Below the pieces are notes generated by a model, which was not told the DNA's origin, did not search any database, and was given only the letters and a program-made list of their open reading frames with translations. The translations under genes and the position numbers were made by a program. 64,000 nt of DNA from Paenibacillus sp. An7 (GTDB lineage: Bacteria > Bacillota > Bacilli > Paenibacillales > Paenibacillaceae): assembly GCF_009870785.1 (NCBI RefSeq), contig NZ_WTWX01000006.1:1-64000 (forward strand), written 5' to 3'. Below are positions 10,853-19,054 of this stretch, piece by piece. Position 1 is the first letter of the stretch. Every line of letters starts with the position of its first letter.

Positions 10853-11496
10853 TGTCCGGTTTTCGCATTGCCGTATTCGCTTCCGGGCAAGGAAGTAACT
10901 TTCAGGCTTTGGTAGAAGCTGCTTCTAATGGGAAAATAAAGGGTTCAATTGAGCTTCTTGTCAGCGATAAACCGCAGGCGCTTGTTGTCCAAAAGGCACA
11001 GTCTGCGGGGATTCCCTGCCACCTCTTTCAGCCAAAAGATTATCCTTCACGTGAAGCGTATGAACAGGAAATCGTCGAAAAGCTGAACAACCTCAAGATT
11101 GATCTTGTTGTACTGGCAGGTTATATGAGACTACTGACTCCAGTTATTGTCGAAGCGTACGCAGGAAGACTCATCAACATTCATCCATCCCTGTTGCCAG
11201 CTTTTCCAGGTAAAAATGCAATTGGACAAGCTTTGGATTACGGGGTAACTCTTACGGGTATAACGGTACATTTTGTTGACGGAGGAATGGATACAGGGCC
11301 CATTATTGCACAGCGTGCAGTAGAGGTTTCTGCGGAAGATACCGCGGAATCGTTAGGGGAATCCATTCATGCACTGGAGCAGCAGTTATATCCAGAGGTT
11401 GTATCCTGGTTTGCGAGAGACCTCGTAAAACTGGAAGGACGTAAAGTTACGATTCTTGCGAAAGTATGCCAGGAAAATACTCAAACTGCACCATAG
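10852..11496 (+). CDS. purN: PurN, phosphoribosylglycinamide formyltransferase
   Basis: PurN transfers the formyl group from 10-formyltetrahydrofolate to GAR. The 214-residue protein starts IAVFASGQGSNFQALVEA. It has the folate and catalytic segment AGYMRLL, followed by INIHPSLLPAFPG (Asn-His catalytic residues) and GITVHFVDGGMDTGPII (catalytic Asp). It is translationally coupled to purM through TAATG. The fhs gene at 60158 makes the formyl-THF cofactor used here and by PurH. Confidence 0.96.
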   Translation: MSGFRIAVFASGQGSNFQALVEAASNGKIKGSIELLVSDKPQALVVQKAQSAGIPCHLFQPKDYPSREAYEQEIVEKLNNLKIDLVVLAGYMRLLTPVIVEAYAGRLINIHPSLLPAFPGKNAIGQALDYGVTLTGITVHFVDGGMDTGPIIAQRAVEVSAEDTAESLGESIHALEQQLYPEVVSWFARDLVKLEGRKVTILAKVCQENTQTAP

Positions 11497-11713
11497 CGGA
11501 GACATTCCAACATTTTGTGCGAGGCTAGTAAAACCGTTACGGCATGATGTGATATTTCTCGGGAAATAAACGTAGTTTCGACGTTGGTTAGTAGATGTAA
11601 AAAACTACGAAAAACTGCATTTTTCAAATTATTTATCCAAATGAGCTGTGAATCGGAATTAAGTTCAGAACTATTCATTCTATGTGGTGACACACAAGAG
11701 GAGGAGCTTCATC

Positions 11714-13261
11714 GTGAGTATAAAAAGAGCACTCGTTAGCGTATCAGATAAAACAGGCATCGTGGATTTTTGCCGCGAGTTGTCTAATTTAGGGGTCGAA
11801 ATTATCTCGACAGGCGGCACCAGCAGCCTGTTGTCGAAAGAAGGTATTCCAGTCATCGGCATTTCCGACGTAACGGGATTCCCTGAGATTATGGATGGAC
11901 GAGTAAAAACACTTCACCCTGCCGTGCACAGCGGGCTTCTTGCAGTTAGAGATAACGAAGAACATCAAAAACAAATGAAGGATCTCGGTCTTGACTACAT
12001 TGATCTGGTTGTTGTAAATCTCTATCCTTTCCAAGAAACAATTGCTAAGCCAGATGTATCTTACGAGGACGCAATCGAAAATATCGATATTGGCGGGCCG
12101 ACTATGCTCCGTTCTGCTGCAAAAAACCATGCTTTTGTTAGTGTTGTTGTAGACGCGAATGACTACAGTCAGGTACTTGCTGAGGTTCGTGAACAAGGAG
12201 ATACCACCCTTGAGACTCGTAAACAGCTTGCGGCAAAAGTGTTCCGCCATACGGCATCTTACGATGCACTTATTTCCGATTACTTGTCTAATGTGAACGG
12301 TGATCCTCTTCCTGAGCGGTATACAGTTACTTATGAAAAAATTCAGGACCTTCGTTACGGAGAGAATCCTCACCAGCAAGCTGCATTCTACCGGAAACCT
12401 CTTGCACCGCAAGGTACGCTGACTACGGCAGAGCAGCTTCATGGTAAAGAGCTCTCCTATAACAATATTAATGATGCTAACGCTGCGCTCCAGATTGTAA
12501 AAGAATTCGAAGAGCCGACTGTTGTGGCGGTAAAGCATATGAATCCTTGCGGAGTAGGCACAGGGGAAAGTATTTATCAAGCTTATATGAAAGCTTACTC
12601 AGCAGATCCAACTTCCATTTTCGGAGGTATTGTTGCAGCAAACCGAATCATTGATGCAGATACAGCGGCAAAACTTAGCGAAATCTTCCTTGAGATTGTG
12701 CTTGCTCCAGACTTCACAGAAGAAGCACTCGAAATTCTGACGAAGAAGAAAAATATTCGTCTGCTCAAAATGGGCGAACTTTCTTCTGCTAAAGAACGCA
12801 CAAGTCAGTTTGTTGTTACAAGTATTGACGGCGGTATGGTCGTTCAGCAAAGTGACGTACACTCCGTGGACGCAGACGATTTGCAGGTCGTAACTGACCG
12901 TGCTCCTTCTGAAGAGGAACTAAAACAACTTCTGTTTGGATGGAAAGTAGTTAAGCATGTGAAATCCAATGCGATTGTACTTGCTTCGGACAACATGACA
13001 GTAGGCGTAGGTGCAGGACAAATGAACCGTGTAGGTGCAGCGAAAATTGCGCTTGAACAAGCGGCAGATAAAGCAAAAGGAGCTGTGCTCGCTTCCGATG
13101 CGTTCTTCCCGATGGGCGATACGGTAGAGCTTGCAGCAAAACACGGCATTACTGCCATTATTCAGCCAGGTGGTTCCATCAAGGATGAAGAGTCCATTAA
13201 GGCAGCGAATGAGAACGGAATTGCCATGGTCTTCACAGGAGTACGTCACTTTAAACATTAA
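11714..13261 (+). CDS. purH: PurH, bifunctional AICAR transformylase / IMP cyclohydrolase
   Basis: PurH performs the last two steps of IMP synthesis. The 515-residue protein has the N-terminal MGS-like cyclohydrolase domain ([38 protein letters not shown]). The C-terminal transformylase domain has [27 protein letters not shown] and the terminal FTGVRHFKH. The GTG at 11714 matches the Bacillus start and has GAGGAGGA about 10 bp upstream; the ATG at 11684 would add ten unrelated residues. A 217-bp gap separates it from purN, with a CGTAGTTT/AAACTACG pair near 11571 and 11602. Confidence 0.95.
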   Translation: MSIKRALVSVSDKTGIVDFCRELSNLGVEIISTGGTSSLLSKEGIPVIGISDVTGFPEIMDGRVKTLHPAVHSGLLAVRDNEEHQKQMKDLGLDYIDLVVVNLYPFQETIAKPDVSYEDAIENIDIGGPTMLRSAAKNHAFVSVVVDANDYSQVLAEVREQGDTTLETRKQLAAKVFRHTASYDALISDYLSNVNGDPLPERYTVTYEKIQDLRYGENPHQQAAFYRKPLAPQGTLTTAEQLHGKELSYNNINDANAALQIVKEFEEPTVVAVKHMNPCGVGTGESIYQAYMKAYSADPTSIFGGIVAANRIIDADTAAKLSEIFLEIVLAPDFTEEALEILTKKKNIRLLKMGELSSAKERTSQFVVTSIDGGMVVQQSDVHSVDADDLQVVTDRAPSEEELKQLLFGWKVVKHVKSNAIVLASDNMTVGVGAGQMNRVGAAKIALEQAADKAKGAVLASDAFFPMGDTVELAAKHGITAIIQPGGSIKDEESIKAANENGIAMVFTGVRHFKH

Positions 13262-13458
13262 TTTACCGGAAATAAAGTAACAAGGAAATTTTTCTTTTCA
13301 TCACATGAAAGATATAGTACCTAAAATAGATTCATTTTCGAGCGTGATCTGCACACGATCAAAAAGGGGTTTTTGAACGGAACAGAATCTATTTCATAAA
13401 TTCATAATAAGGTTTTATGAAATTAATTCTTCAGCAGAGCGTTATCTTATCTTTCCTG

Positions 13459-13500
13459 GGGCTGGGAGTGCAAAGCGGAGAGCTTGGCCTCTCAGCCTTT
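13459..13500 (+). promoter_or_regulatory. Hairpin in the purH-purD gap
   Basis: GGCTGGGAG (13460 region) pairs with CTCTCAGCC (about 13490) with one G-U pair, followed by a broken T-tract. It lies 40 bp before the purD start within a 275-bp gap. It could attenuate purD relative to the upstream genes; that is inference. Confidence 0.35.
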
Positions 13501-13536
13501 ATTCTTATTCAAAGGTACATACTTAAGGAGGAACTT

Positions 13537-14802
13537 ATGGATATTCTCGTTATTGGTGCTGGTGGACGCGAGCATGCGATCGTATGGTCTCTATCAAAAA
13601 GCGAAAAGGTAAACACCATTTACTGTGCGCCTGGAAACGCAGGAATCAGCCAAATCGCACAGTGTGTGCCGATTGGTGTACATGAATTTGAAAAACTAGC
13701 TGAGTTTGCAATCCAAAAAGAAGTGGGACTTGTTGTCGTTGGCCCTGATGATCCATTAGCAGATGGAATTGTTGATGTGTTTGAAGCGAAGAACATACCT
13801 GTCTTTGGACCACGAAAAAATGCAGCCGAGATTGAAGGAAGTAAGACATTTATGAAAGATCTCCTTCGGAAATATAACATCCCTACTGCAGCTTACGAGA
13901 AGTTCGATAACTATGAGGCAGCACTTGATTATCTTCGTTCTCGCCCGGTTCCCATCGTCATCAAAGCCGACGGACTTGCTGCTGGTAAAGGAGTAACCGT
14001 AGCTTATACCCGAGAAGAGGCAGAAACGGCACTTCATAGCATGATGGTAGAGAAAACCTTTGGTGAAGCAGGTACAAATGTCGTAATCGAGGAGTTCTTA
14101 GAGGGTCAGGAAATGTCGATTCTAGCTTTTGTCGATGGAGAAACGGTAAGATGTATGCCAGCAGCACAAGATCATAAACCAGTATACGATGGGGATAAAG
14201 GTCCAAATACTGGCGGGATGGGGACGTATTCTCCACTGCCGCATATCGATCAGGCGATTATTGATAAAGCTATAGAAACCATTGTGGTTCCAACAGCAAA
14301 AGCGATGGTATCCGAAGGTCGTCCGTTCCGCGGTGTTCTTTTTGCAGGACTTATGATTTCACCAGATGGTACACCGAAGACCGTAGAATTCAATGCTCGT
14401 TTTGGTGATCCGGAGACGCAGGTTGTTCTGCCAAGACTAAAAACAGACTTGCTCGATATTTTCCTGGCTGCCGTGAACGGTACGCTTGCTGATATCGACA
14501 TTCAGTGGAGTGATGAAGCAGCGGTATGCGTCATTCTTGCTTCTGGTGGATATCCTGCTTCCTATCCGAAGGGAATCGTGATCTCTGGGCTTGAACAAGC
14601 TGGAGATGCTCTCGTATTCCATGCAGGAACAGCGAAAAATGATGCAGGTGAGTATGTAACAAATGGAGGACGTGTACTTGGTGTCGTTGGCAGAGGGATG
14701 TCCATAGAAGAAGCAAGAAGTAACGCTTATGCGACTGCAAAACAGATCCATTTCGAAGGTAAACACCAGCGCTCTGATATTGCAGCAAAAGCTTTAGTGT
14801 AG
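13537..14802 (+). CDS. purD: PurD, phosphoribosylamine-glycine ligase
   Basis: PurD is an ATP-grasp ligase that joins phosphoribosylamine and glycine to give GAR. The 421-residue protein starts MDILVIGAGGREHAIVWSL. It carries VVVGPDDPLADGIVD, the glycine-rich ATP loop IKADGLAAGKGVTVA, DHKPVYDGDKGPNTGGMG, and the metal site EFNARFGDPETQV. AAGGAGG at 13525 sets the ATG at 13537; the ORF extends 40 codons further upstream without homology or a binding site. It is the last gene of the operon. Confidence 0.96.
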   Translation: MDILVIGAGGREHAIVWSLSKSEKVNTIYCAPGNAGISQIAQCVPIGVHEFEKLAEFAIQKEVGLVVVGPDDPLADGIVDVFEAKNIPVFGPRKNAAEIEGSKTFMKDLLRKYNIPTAAYEKFDNYEAALDYLRSRPVPIVIKADGLAAGKGVTVAYTREEAETALHSMMVEKTFGEAGTNVVIEEFLEGQEMSILAFVDGETVRCMPAAQDHKPVYDGDKGPNTGGMGTYSPLPHIDQAIIDKAIETIVVPTAKAMVSEGRPFRGVLFAGLMISPDGTPKTVEFNARFGDPETQVVLPRLKTDLLDIFLAAVNGTLADIDIQWSDEAAVCVILASGGYPASYPKGIVISGLEQAGDALVFHAGTAKNDAGEYVTNGGRVLGVVGRGMSIEEARSNAYATAKQIHFEGKHQRSDIAAKALV

Positions 14803-15230
14803 TGTGAAAATATAGCTCTCGCATACAAATAGCAACAGATTAAAAACTAAAGATCAATAACTAGAGATCAAAAACAAATAGATCAAGAGCAAACAGATCA
14901 AATCAGAGCAGAGTAGAGTAGGAACGCTCGGTTTGGTCTGTTTTTCTTTTATTAAGGGGAAATTAGATCTACTCTTGAACTGCGGCCGAAAAAGAAGTAT
15001 GATGGATTCAAAGAATTGTCTTAAAATTAAGATAATTAATCGAGGATGCACAAAGAACGAGAGTAATGGGTCACAAGACTGGGTATTAGGTAATAGAACT
15101 GGAATAAGAACTGAACTGAGAAAAAGACAAAAGAACTGAACAGAAAAGAATTGGAATCAAACTAAACTGTATTGATAACGGCTCGATTGTCTATTGGTAG
15201 AGTGATACGAAATAAAAGGAGAGCGAAGAT
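14803..15230. other. 428-bp gap after purD, purine-rich on the + strand
   Basis: No gene is recognised. Two stretches (about 14830-14915 and 15040-15150) are built of A-rich words such as AGATCAA and GAACTGA, resembling the purC-purS gap. I saw no clear intrinsic terminator for the pur operon. AAAGGAGAG at 15216 serves the next gene. Confidence 0.6.
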
Positions 15231-15851
15231 ATGACGATGAAACATGTATTCCATAAAGGGTCAAATCCAGAATTGCCTACCCTATTAGTGCTTCATGGCA
15301 CAGGCGGAACGGAAACCGATTTAATTCCTCTTGCAGAGATGGTATCTCCATATTCAAATATTTTAGGGGTTCGTGGAAATGTAAGTGAACATGGAATGTC
15401 CCGATTTTTCCGCCGTTTGGCAGAAGGGGTGTTTGATGTAGAAGACCTGATTTTCCGCACAAAAGAATTGCACGAGTTCTTAGATGAGGCAGCTAAGACT
15501 TATCACTTTGACCGAAGTAACGTGGTAGCGATTGGTTATTCAAACGGCGCTAATATTGCGGGAAGTCTCCTATTCCACTATGCCGATTCATTAAAGGGAG
15601 CTATTTTGCATCATCCCATGGTTCCTTTACGTGACAAAGAACTGCCTGATTTATCAGGAATTCCTGTTTTTATCGCTGCCGGCAAAAACGATCCGATGTG
15701 CGCACCTCAAGAATCCGAAGATCTTCAGCAGCTTCTTGAAGGGGTTGGGGCGAGCGTACAATTACACTGGGAAAATCATGGTCATCAGCTGAGTCGTACA
15801 GAAGTGGTAGCGGCCGCTGCATGGTTTAAGCAGAATCTTATCTCTAATTAA
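15231..15851 (+). CDS. Alpha/beta hydrolase, carboxylesterase (MhqD/phospholipase-carboxylesterase type)
   Basis: This 206-residue cytosolic serine hydrolase belongs to the phospholipase/carboxylesterase family. It has the oxyanion segment LVLHGTGGTETDLIPLA, the nucleophile elbow AIGYSNGANIA (Ser), the acid in IAAGKNDPMCAP (Asp) and the His in WENHGHQLS. Bacillus MhqD, induced by quinones, is of this type, but nothing here identifies the substrate. The ATG at 15231 has AAAGGAGAG upstream; another ATG two codons later is possible. It stands alone and ends at a strong terminator. Confidence 0.85.
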   Translation: MTMKHVFHKGSNPELPTLLVLHGTGGTETDLIPLAEMVSPYSNILGVRGNVSEHGMSRFFRRLAEGVFDVEDLIFRTKELHEFLDEAAKTYHFDRSNVVAIGYSNGANIAGSLLFHYADSLKGAILHHPMVPLRDKELPDLSGIPVFIAAGKNDPMCAPQESEDLQQLLEGVGASVQLHWENHGHQLSRTEVVAAAAWFKQNLISN

Positions 15852-15900
15852 ATAGGATTTCTAAAAATGGATTATAAATCTGATTCAAGTAACTTACAAA

Positions 15901-15950
15901 AACCCAAAGGGTTCTCTCTATACGAGGGGAACACCTTTGGGTTTTCTTTT
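15901..15950 (+). terminator. Intrinsic terminator after the esterase
   Basis: AACCCAAAGG (15901) pairs perfectly with CCTTTGGGTT (15934), followed by TTCTTTTT. It may also act on the convergent DUF4176 gene. Confidence 0.9.
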
Positions 15951-15986
15951 TCCACTGCTAGTTGCAGTCACGGTCGTAAATTTAAT

Positions 15987-16271
15987 TTAATTTGCTTCTT
16001 TAATCGCTTCAGCAAGAATCTTGCGGAAAGCAACTTCCTCATGATCCTCAAATCCTTTGAAAATAACGTCTTTAATATCTTCATGATTAAAGAATGCGTT
16101 GGAATCTTCCGTCAGATTCCCGTGAGGATAGTAGCATGCAACATAATCCCATGTATTTTGAGATTCCGTATCATTTTGCAAACGGCCGTAAATCATCAGC
16201 TTCTGTTTCCATTCTTTGATACGCACAACAGAGCCAATTGGCAGTAAGTCTTGTTCGTAGTTAATCGACAT
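15987..16271 (-). CDS. DUF4176 family protein
   Basis: The 94-residue product begins MSINYEQDLLPIGSVVRIKEW and contains LMIYGRLQ and DYVACYYPHGNL, the pattern of DUF4176. Members of this family are often encoded in type VII secretion (WXG100/LXG) loci of Firmicutes. No other T7SS gene is near, so this copy is an orphan. The biochemical role is unknown. GAGGAGG 10 bp upstream of the ATG supports the start. Convergent with the esterase and divergent from ilvA. Confidence 0.8.
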   Translation of the reverse strand: MSINYEQDLLPIGSVVRIKEWKQKLMIYGRLQNDTESQNTWDYVACYYPHGNLTEDSNAFFNHEDIKDVIFKGFEDHEEVAFRKILAEAIKEAN

Positions 16272-16357
16272 TGGTTAGGGTCCTCCTCTTTCAAACACTG
16301 CTCTTATTTAAACATAGGTTTATGGTGATATGCAAAATGTAACCTGAAAGTAACGTT

Positions 16358-16372
16358 GATTTTAAGAAAATT
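16358..16372 (+). promoter_or_regulatory. CodY-like box upstream of ilvA
   Basis: The 15 bases at 16358-16372 match the CodY consensus AATTTTCWGAAAATT at 13 positions. A weaker overlapping match follows (10 of 15). Overlapping motifs are common at CodY targets, and branched-chain amino acid genes are typical targets. A possible -10 TACAAT lies at 16419. Confidence 0.6.
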
Positions 16373-16489
16373 CAGGAAAATCCGCAAAACGAACCGTCCC
16401 TCGTCCGTCCAAAGATGGTACAATACATAAAATAGAAAATATGTGCAGCAAGCGTAAAGCTGACCAATTCAAGCGGAGTGTGGGAGAAA

Positions 16490-17770
16490 ATGAAATCAGT
16501 AGAGACACCTAATCATGGAACTGTCCCTGTAGTGGGAATGGAAGATATCGTTAGAGCACACCATGTACTGAGAGAGGTCATTGTAAGAACGCCCCTCCAG
16601 CATGATGCTGTATTATCTGCAAAGTATGGTTGTGAAGTCTATCTGAAAAGAGAAGATCTGCAAGTCGTTCGTTCTTTTAAAATTCGCGGTGCCTATAACA
16701 TGATCCGAAACTTATCCGCTGAAGAGCGTGAGCGCGGCATTGTATGTGCGAGTGCAGGAAATCATGCACAAGGGGTTGCTTTTTCATGTAATGCCCTTGG
16801 GATTCAAGGCAAAATCTTTATGCCAAGCACAACTCCAAATCAGAAGGTTAAGCAAGTGAAACGTTTTGGCGGCAGTAACATTGAAGTTGTCCTTACGGGG
16901 GATACGTATGATGATTCCTATGAAGCCGCTATGCGAGTAAGAGATGAGCAGGAACTTACGTTCATTCATCCATTTGATCAGCCAAAGATTATTGCAGGGA
17001 ATGGGACAATCGGGATGGAAGTCATGGAGGATCTTGATGGTCCTGCAGACTATGTATTTGTGACGATTGGCGGCGGCGGTCTGGCTGCTGGAGTTGGAAC
17101 CTATGTTAAAACAGTGCATCCACAGACACAGGTAATTGGGGTTGAGCCTTTAGGCGCAGCATCCATGACAGAGGCGATGGCTCAGAAACAGGTGGTTACG
17201 CTTCAGAAGATTGATAAGTTTGTCGATGGGGCAGCGGTGAAGAGAGTAGGGGATCTAACCTATGATATCTGTACCCGAACGCTAGATGATGTAGTGAAGG
17301 TTCCGGAAGGAAAAGCTTGTACCACCATCTTGGAACTATATAATGAGAATGCAATCGTAGTCGAACCTGCGGGCTCTCTTGCCGTAGCTGCACTGGAACA
17401 GTATAAAGATCAGATCAAAGGTAAAAAAGTCGTATGTATTATTAGCGGCGGAAATAACGATATTGACCGGATGCAGGAGATTAAGGAACGTTCGCTTATA
17501 TATGAAGGACTCAAACATTATTTCATGATTAATTTCCCACAGCGTGCAGGTGCCCTTCGTGAATTTCTCTCGGATGTACTCGGTCCAGATGATGATATCG
17601 CAAGATTTGAATATACGAAGAAAACGAATAAAGAAAATGGTCCTGCCCTTGTCGGTATAGAGCTGCTAAACAAAGAGGATTACGAGCCGCTGGTTGAACG
17701 GATGAAGGCGAAAAACATCCAGTATACGGAACTAAACAAAGACCAAAATTTATTTAATCTACTGATTTGA
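16490..17770 (+). CDS. ilvA: IlvA, threonine dehydratase (biosynthetic)
   Basis: IlvA is a PLP enzyme that deaminates threonine to 2-oxobutyrate, the first step of isoleucine synthesis. The 426-residue product has the PLP lysine segment VVRSFKIRGAYNM, CASAGNHAQGVAFS, and the phosphate-binding glycine loop IGGGGLAAG. One C-terminal ACT-like regulatory domain starts near YFMINFPQRAGALREFL, the short Bacillus layout. The ATG at 16490 is chosen over an in-frame GTG at 16478 because GGAG at 16475 is spaced for the ATG. It is monocistronic, with a CodY-like box upstream and a terminator downstream. Confidence 0.94.
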   Translation: MKSVETPNHGTVPVVGMEDIVRAHHVLREVIVRTPLQHDAVLSAKYGCEVYLKREDLQVVRSFKIRGAYNMIRNLSAEERERGIVCASAGNHAQGVAFSCNALGIQGKIFMPSTTPNQKVKQVKRFGGSNIEVVLTGDTYDDSYEAAMRVRDEQELTFIHPFDQPKIIAGNGTIGMEVMEDLDGPADYVFVTIGGGGLAAGVGTYVKTVHPQTQVIGVEPLGAASMTEAMAQKQVVTLQKIDKFVDGAAVKRVGDLTYDICTRTLDDVVKVPEGKACTTILELYNENAIVVEPAGSLAVAALEQYKDQIKGKKVVCIISGGNNDIDRMQEIKERSLIYEGLKHYFMINFPQRAGALREFLSDVLGPDDDIARFEYTKKTNKENGPALVGIELLNKEDYEPLVERMKAKNIQYTELNKDQNLFNLLI

Positions 17771-17849
17771 TCATTTTCTGAAAAACCCATAGTAGATGGA
17801 TGAATTCGAATTTTAAAGTGCTGGTTCTAAAAAGTGAATATAACGAACG

Positions 17850-17892
17850 ACAAACCCCCGTGAAGAATAGTTCGCGGGGGTTTGTTTATTTG
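17850..17892 (+). terminator. Intrinsic terminator after ilvA
   Basis: A 15-bp stem (ACAAACCCCCGTGAA at 17850 with TTCGCGGGGGTTTGT at 17871, one G-U pair) is followed by TTATTT. It lies between convergent genes and can serve both. Confidence 0.92.
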
Positions 17893-17917
17893 GCTGCATA
17901 TCATAAAATATCGATTA

Positions 17918-18298
17918 TTAAAGATTGCTTCGTTCCATAAACTCCAGTCGATTTCCAAAAGGATCATGAAGATAAAACCGAACGACACCATCCGCTTGAC
18001 GGGCATCATCTGCGATGATCGAAATTCCTTGATCTACTAAGTTACTGCGTAAAGATTCGATCTGTTTAACATTAAAAGCTGGATGAGCCTTGGTAGCTGG
18101 AGAAAAATCAGCCTGTACACCGATATGAACCTCGTGACTTCCACAAAGAAACCATACACCGCCCCTTTTTTGCAGTACTTCCGGTTTAGGGATTTCAGTA
18201 AACCCAAGGATTTCACTATAAAAACGACGGGCTTCTGCCTCACATCCCGGTGGACCTGCAAGCTGAACATGATCAATACCAACATAATGATAGGTCAT
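17918..18298 (-). CDS. VOC (glyoxalase/bleomycin resistance/dioxygenase) family protein
   Basis: The 126-residue protein has the one-subunit VOC layout: YHYVGIDHVQLAGPPGCEAEARRFYSEILGF, then SHEVHIGVQ (metal His), and a C-terminal FYLHDPFGNRLEFME (metal Glu). These are metal-dependent lyases, dioxygenases or binding-resistance proteins; the substrate is not predictable. The ATG at 18298 has AGGAGTG just upstream; an ATG at 18316 overlaps that site. The gene has its own promoter region with twin palindromes. Confidence 0.85.
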   Translation of the reverse strand: MTYHYVGIDHVQLAGPPGCEAEARRFYSEILGFTEIPKPEVLQKRGGVWFLCGSHEVHIGVQADFSPATKAHPAFNVKQIESLRSNLVDQGISIIADDARQADGVVRFYLHDPFGNRLEFMERSNL

Positions 18299-18317
18299 CT
18301 TTTCACTCCTATTCATA

Positions 18318-18352
18318 TTTCATATAATGAAACCAAATTTCATTATATGAAA
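18318..18352 (-). promoter_or_regulatory. Twin-palindrome operator and promoter of the VOC gene
   Basis: Two 15-bp elements, TTTCATATAATGAAA (18318-18332) and TTTCATTATATGAAA (18338-18352), are exact reverse complements of each other. Each is also an internal TTTCAT-N3-ATGAAA palindrome. Their centres are 20 bp apart, about two helical turns. Read on the gene strand, the distal element contains TATAAT, so the sites would cover the -10 and start region. This fits a dimeric repressor binding twice. Confidence 0.7.
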
Positions 18353-18399
18353 TAAATACAATTTTACCATTAAATTGGAAAATAGAGAAAGACTAACTA

Positions 18400-18858
18400 T
18401 TACTGTTTTTCATTGATGTTTTCTGTAAGCCAATTCTCTACCTTTGCTGTTCTTTTATATTTTTCCTCTTTCACAAGCTTCATGAATTGTTTGAGTTGAA
18501 TGCGTAACTCACTCTTATTCGTATTTGGAATCCGGGATATGAATTCGTACGTTTTCCGAGCATTTGGATGCATCGTATTTTCCTCATAGGAGAAAAGAGG
18601 GGGATTGTTAAGTCCATAAAATACATATAGTTTATAGTCGTTGAACAAGGTCTTTACCTGTCCTGCACGATTGGATGTTGGAAATTCAAGCAGGAAATTC
18701 TCCTGAATTAGCGCTCGGTTCACCAGTTCTTGATATCTGATGGTTAGTGCTGCATCACTTGAAGCATATTTGTCCGTTTCGGCCATCTGGATAGCGATAT
18801 AGGCCATTATATCGTCTTTTACATTATTCAGATATTGCTCAAATCTGGAATAGTCCAT
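18400..18858 (-). CDS. Hypothetical protein, 152 aa
   Basis: I do not recognise the family. The protein starts MDYSRFEQYLNNVKDDIMAYIAIQM, is mostly helical and charged, and has no signal peptide or membrane segment. FISRIPNTNKSELRIQLKQFMKLVKEEKYK suggests a helical binding domain. The ATG at 18858 has no properly spaced ribosome site: AGGAGG lies 18 bases upstream but at ideal distance from another ATG (18868). That ATG opens a 9-codon overlapping ORF. An in-frame TGA excludes a longer product. Confidence 0.7.
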   Translation of the reverse strand: MDYSRFEQYLNNVKDDIMAYIAIQMAETDKYASSDAALTIRYQELVNRALIQENFLLEFPTSNRAGQVKTLFNDYKLYVFYGLNNPPLFSYEENTMHPNARKTYEFISRIPNTNKSELRIQLKQFMKLVKEEKYKRTAKVENWLTENINEKQ

Positions 18859-18868
18859 GAATCTTCAT
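18839..18868 (-). CDS. Possible 9-codon leader minicistron overlapping the next gene
   Basis: ATG at 18868 lies 7 bases after AGGAGG and encodes MKIHGLFQI, then stop. It overlaps the first 20 bases of the 152-aa gene in another frame. Ribosomes could load here and restart on the main gene. Confidence 0.35.
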   Translation of the reverse strand: MKIHGLFQI

Positions 18869-18927
18869 ATTGGTACCTCCTAGAAAATGGCTTGCTGTTC
18901 ATCTGTTAACCGATAGACACACGATCG

Positions 18928-18968
18928 AAAGGGATAGAAAGAAAATATTTTTTGTTTTCCATCCCTTT
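18928..18968. repeat. Long AT-rich inverted repeat upstream of the repeat protein gene
   Basis: AAAGGGAT (18928) pairs with ATCCCTTT (18961), with further imperfect pairing inside (GAAAG/TTTTC). It lies about 90 bp before the ATG of the following gene and could be a leader hairpin or operator. Confidence 0.45.
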
Positions 18969-19054
18969 TATGGAACTTTATCCCATCCAATTGCGTTATA
19001 AGATTGCTAAGCTAAACCAAGTTAATAATCCAAATACTGGAGGTAACAATAATA

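Noticed and set aside
11789-12580. 263-codon open frame on the minus strand
   Set aside because: It is antisense to purH, which has full homology; no initiation signal.
15867-16247. 126-codon + strand frame
   Set aside because: It starts in a terminator and is antisense to the DUF4176 gene.
16272-16489. T-box leader for ilvA
   Set aside because: No AGGGTGGNACCGCG antiterminator motif or terminator in the leader.
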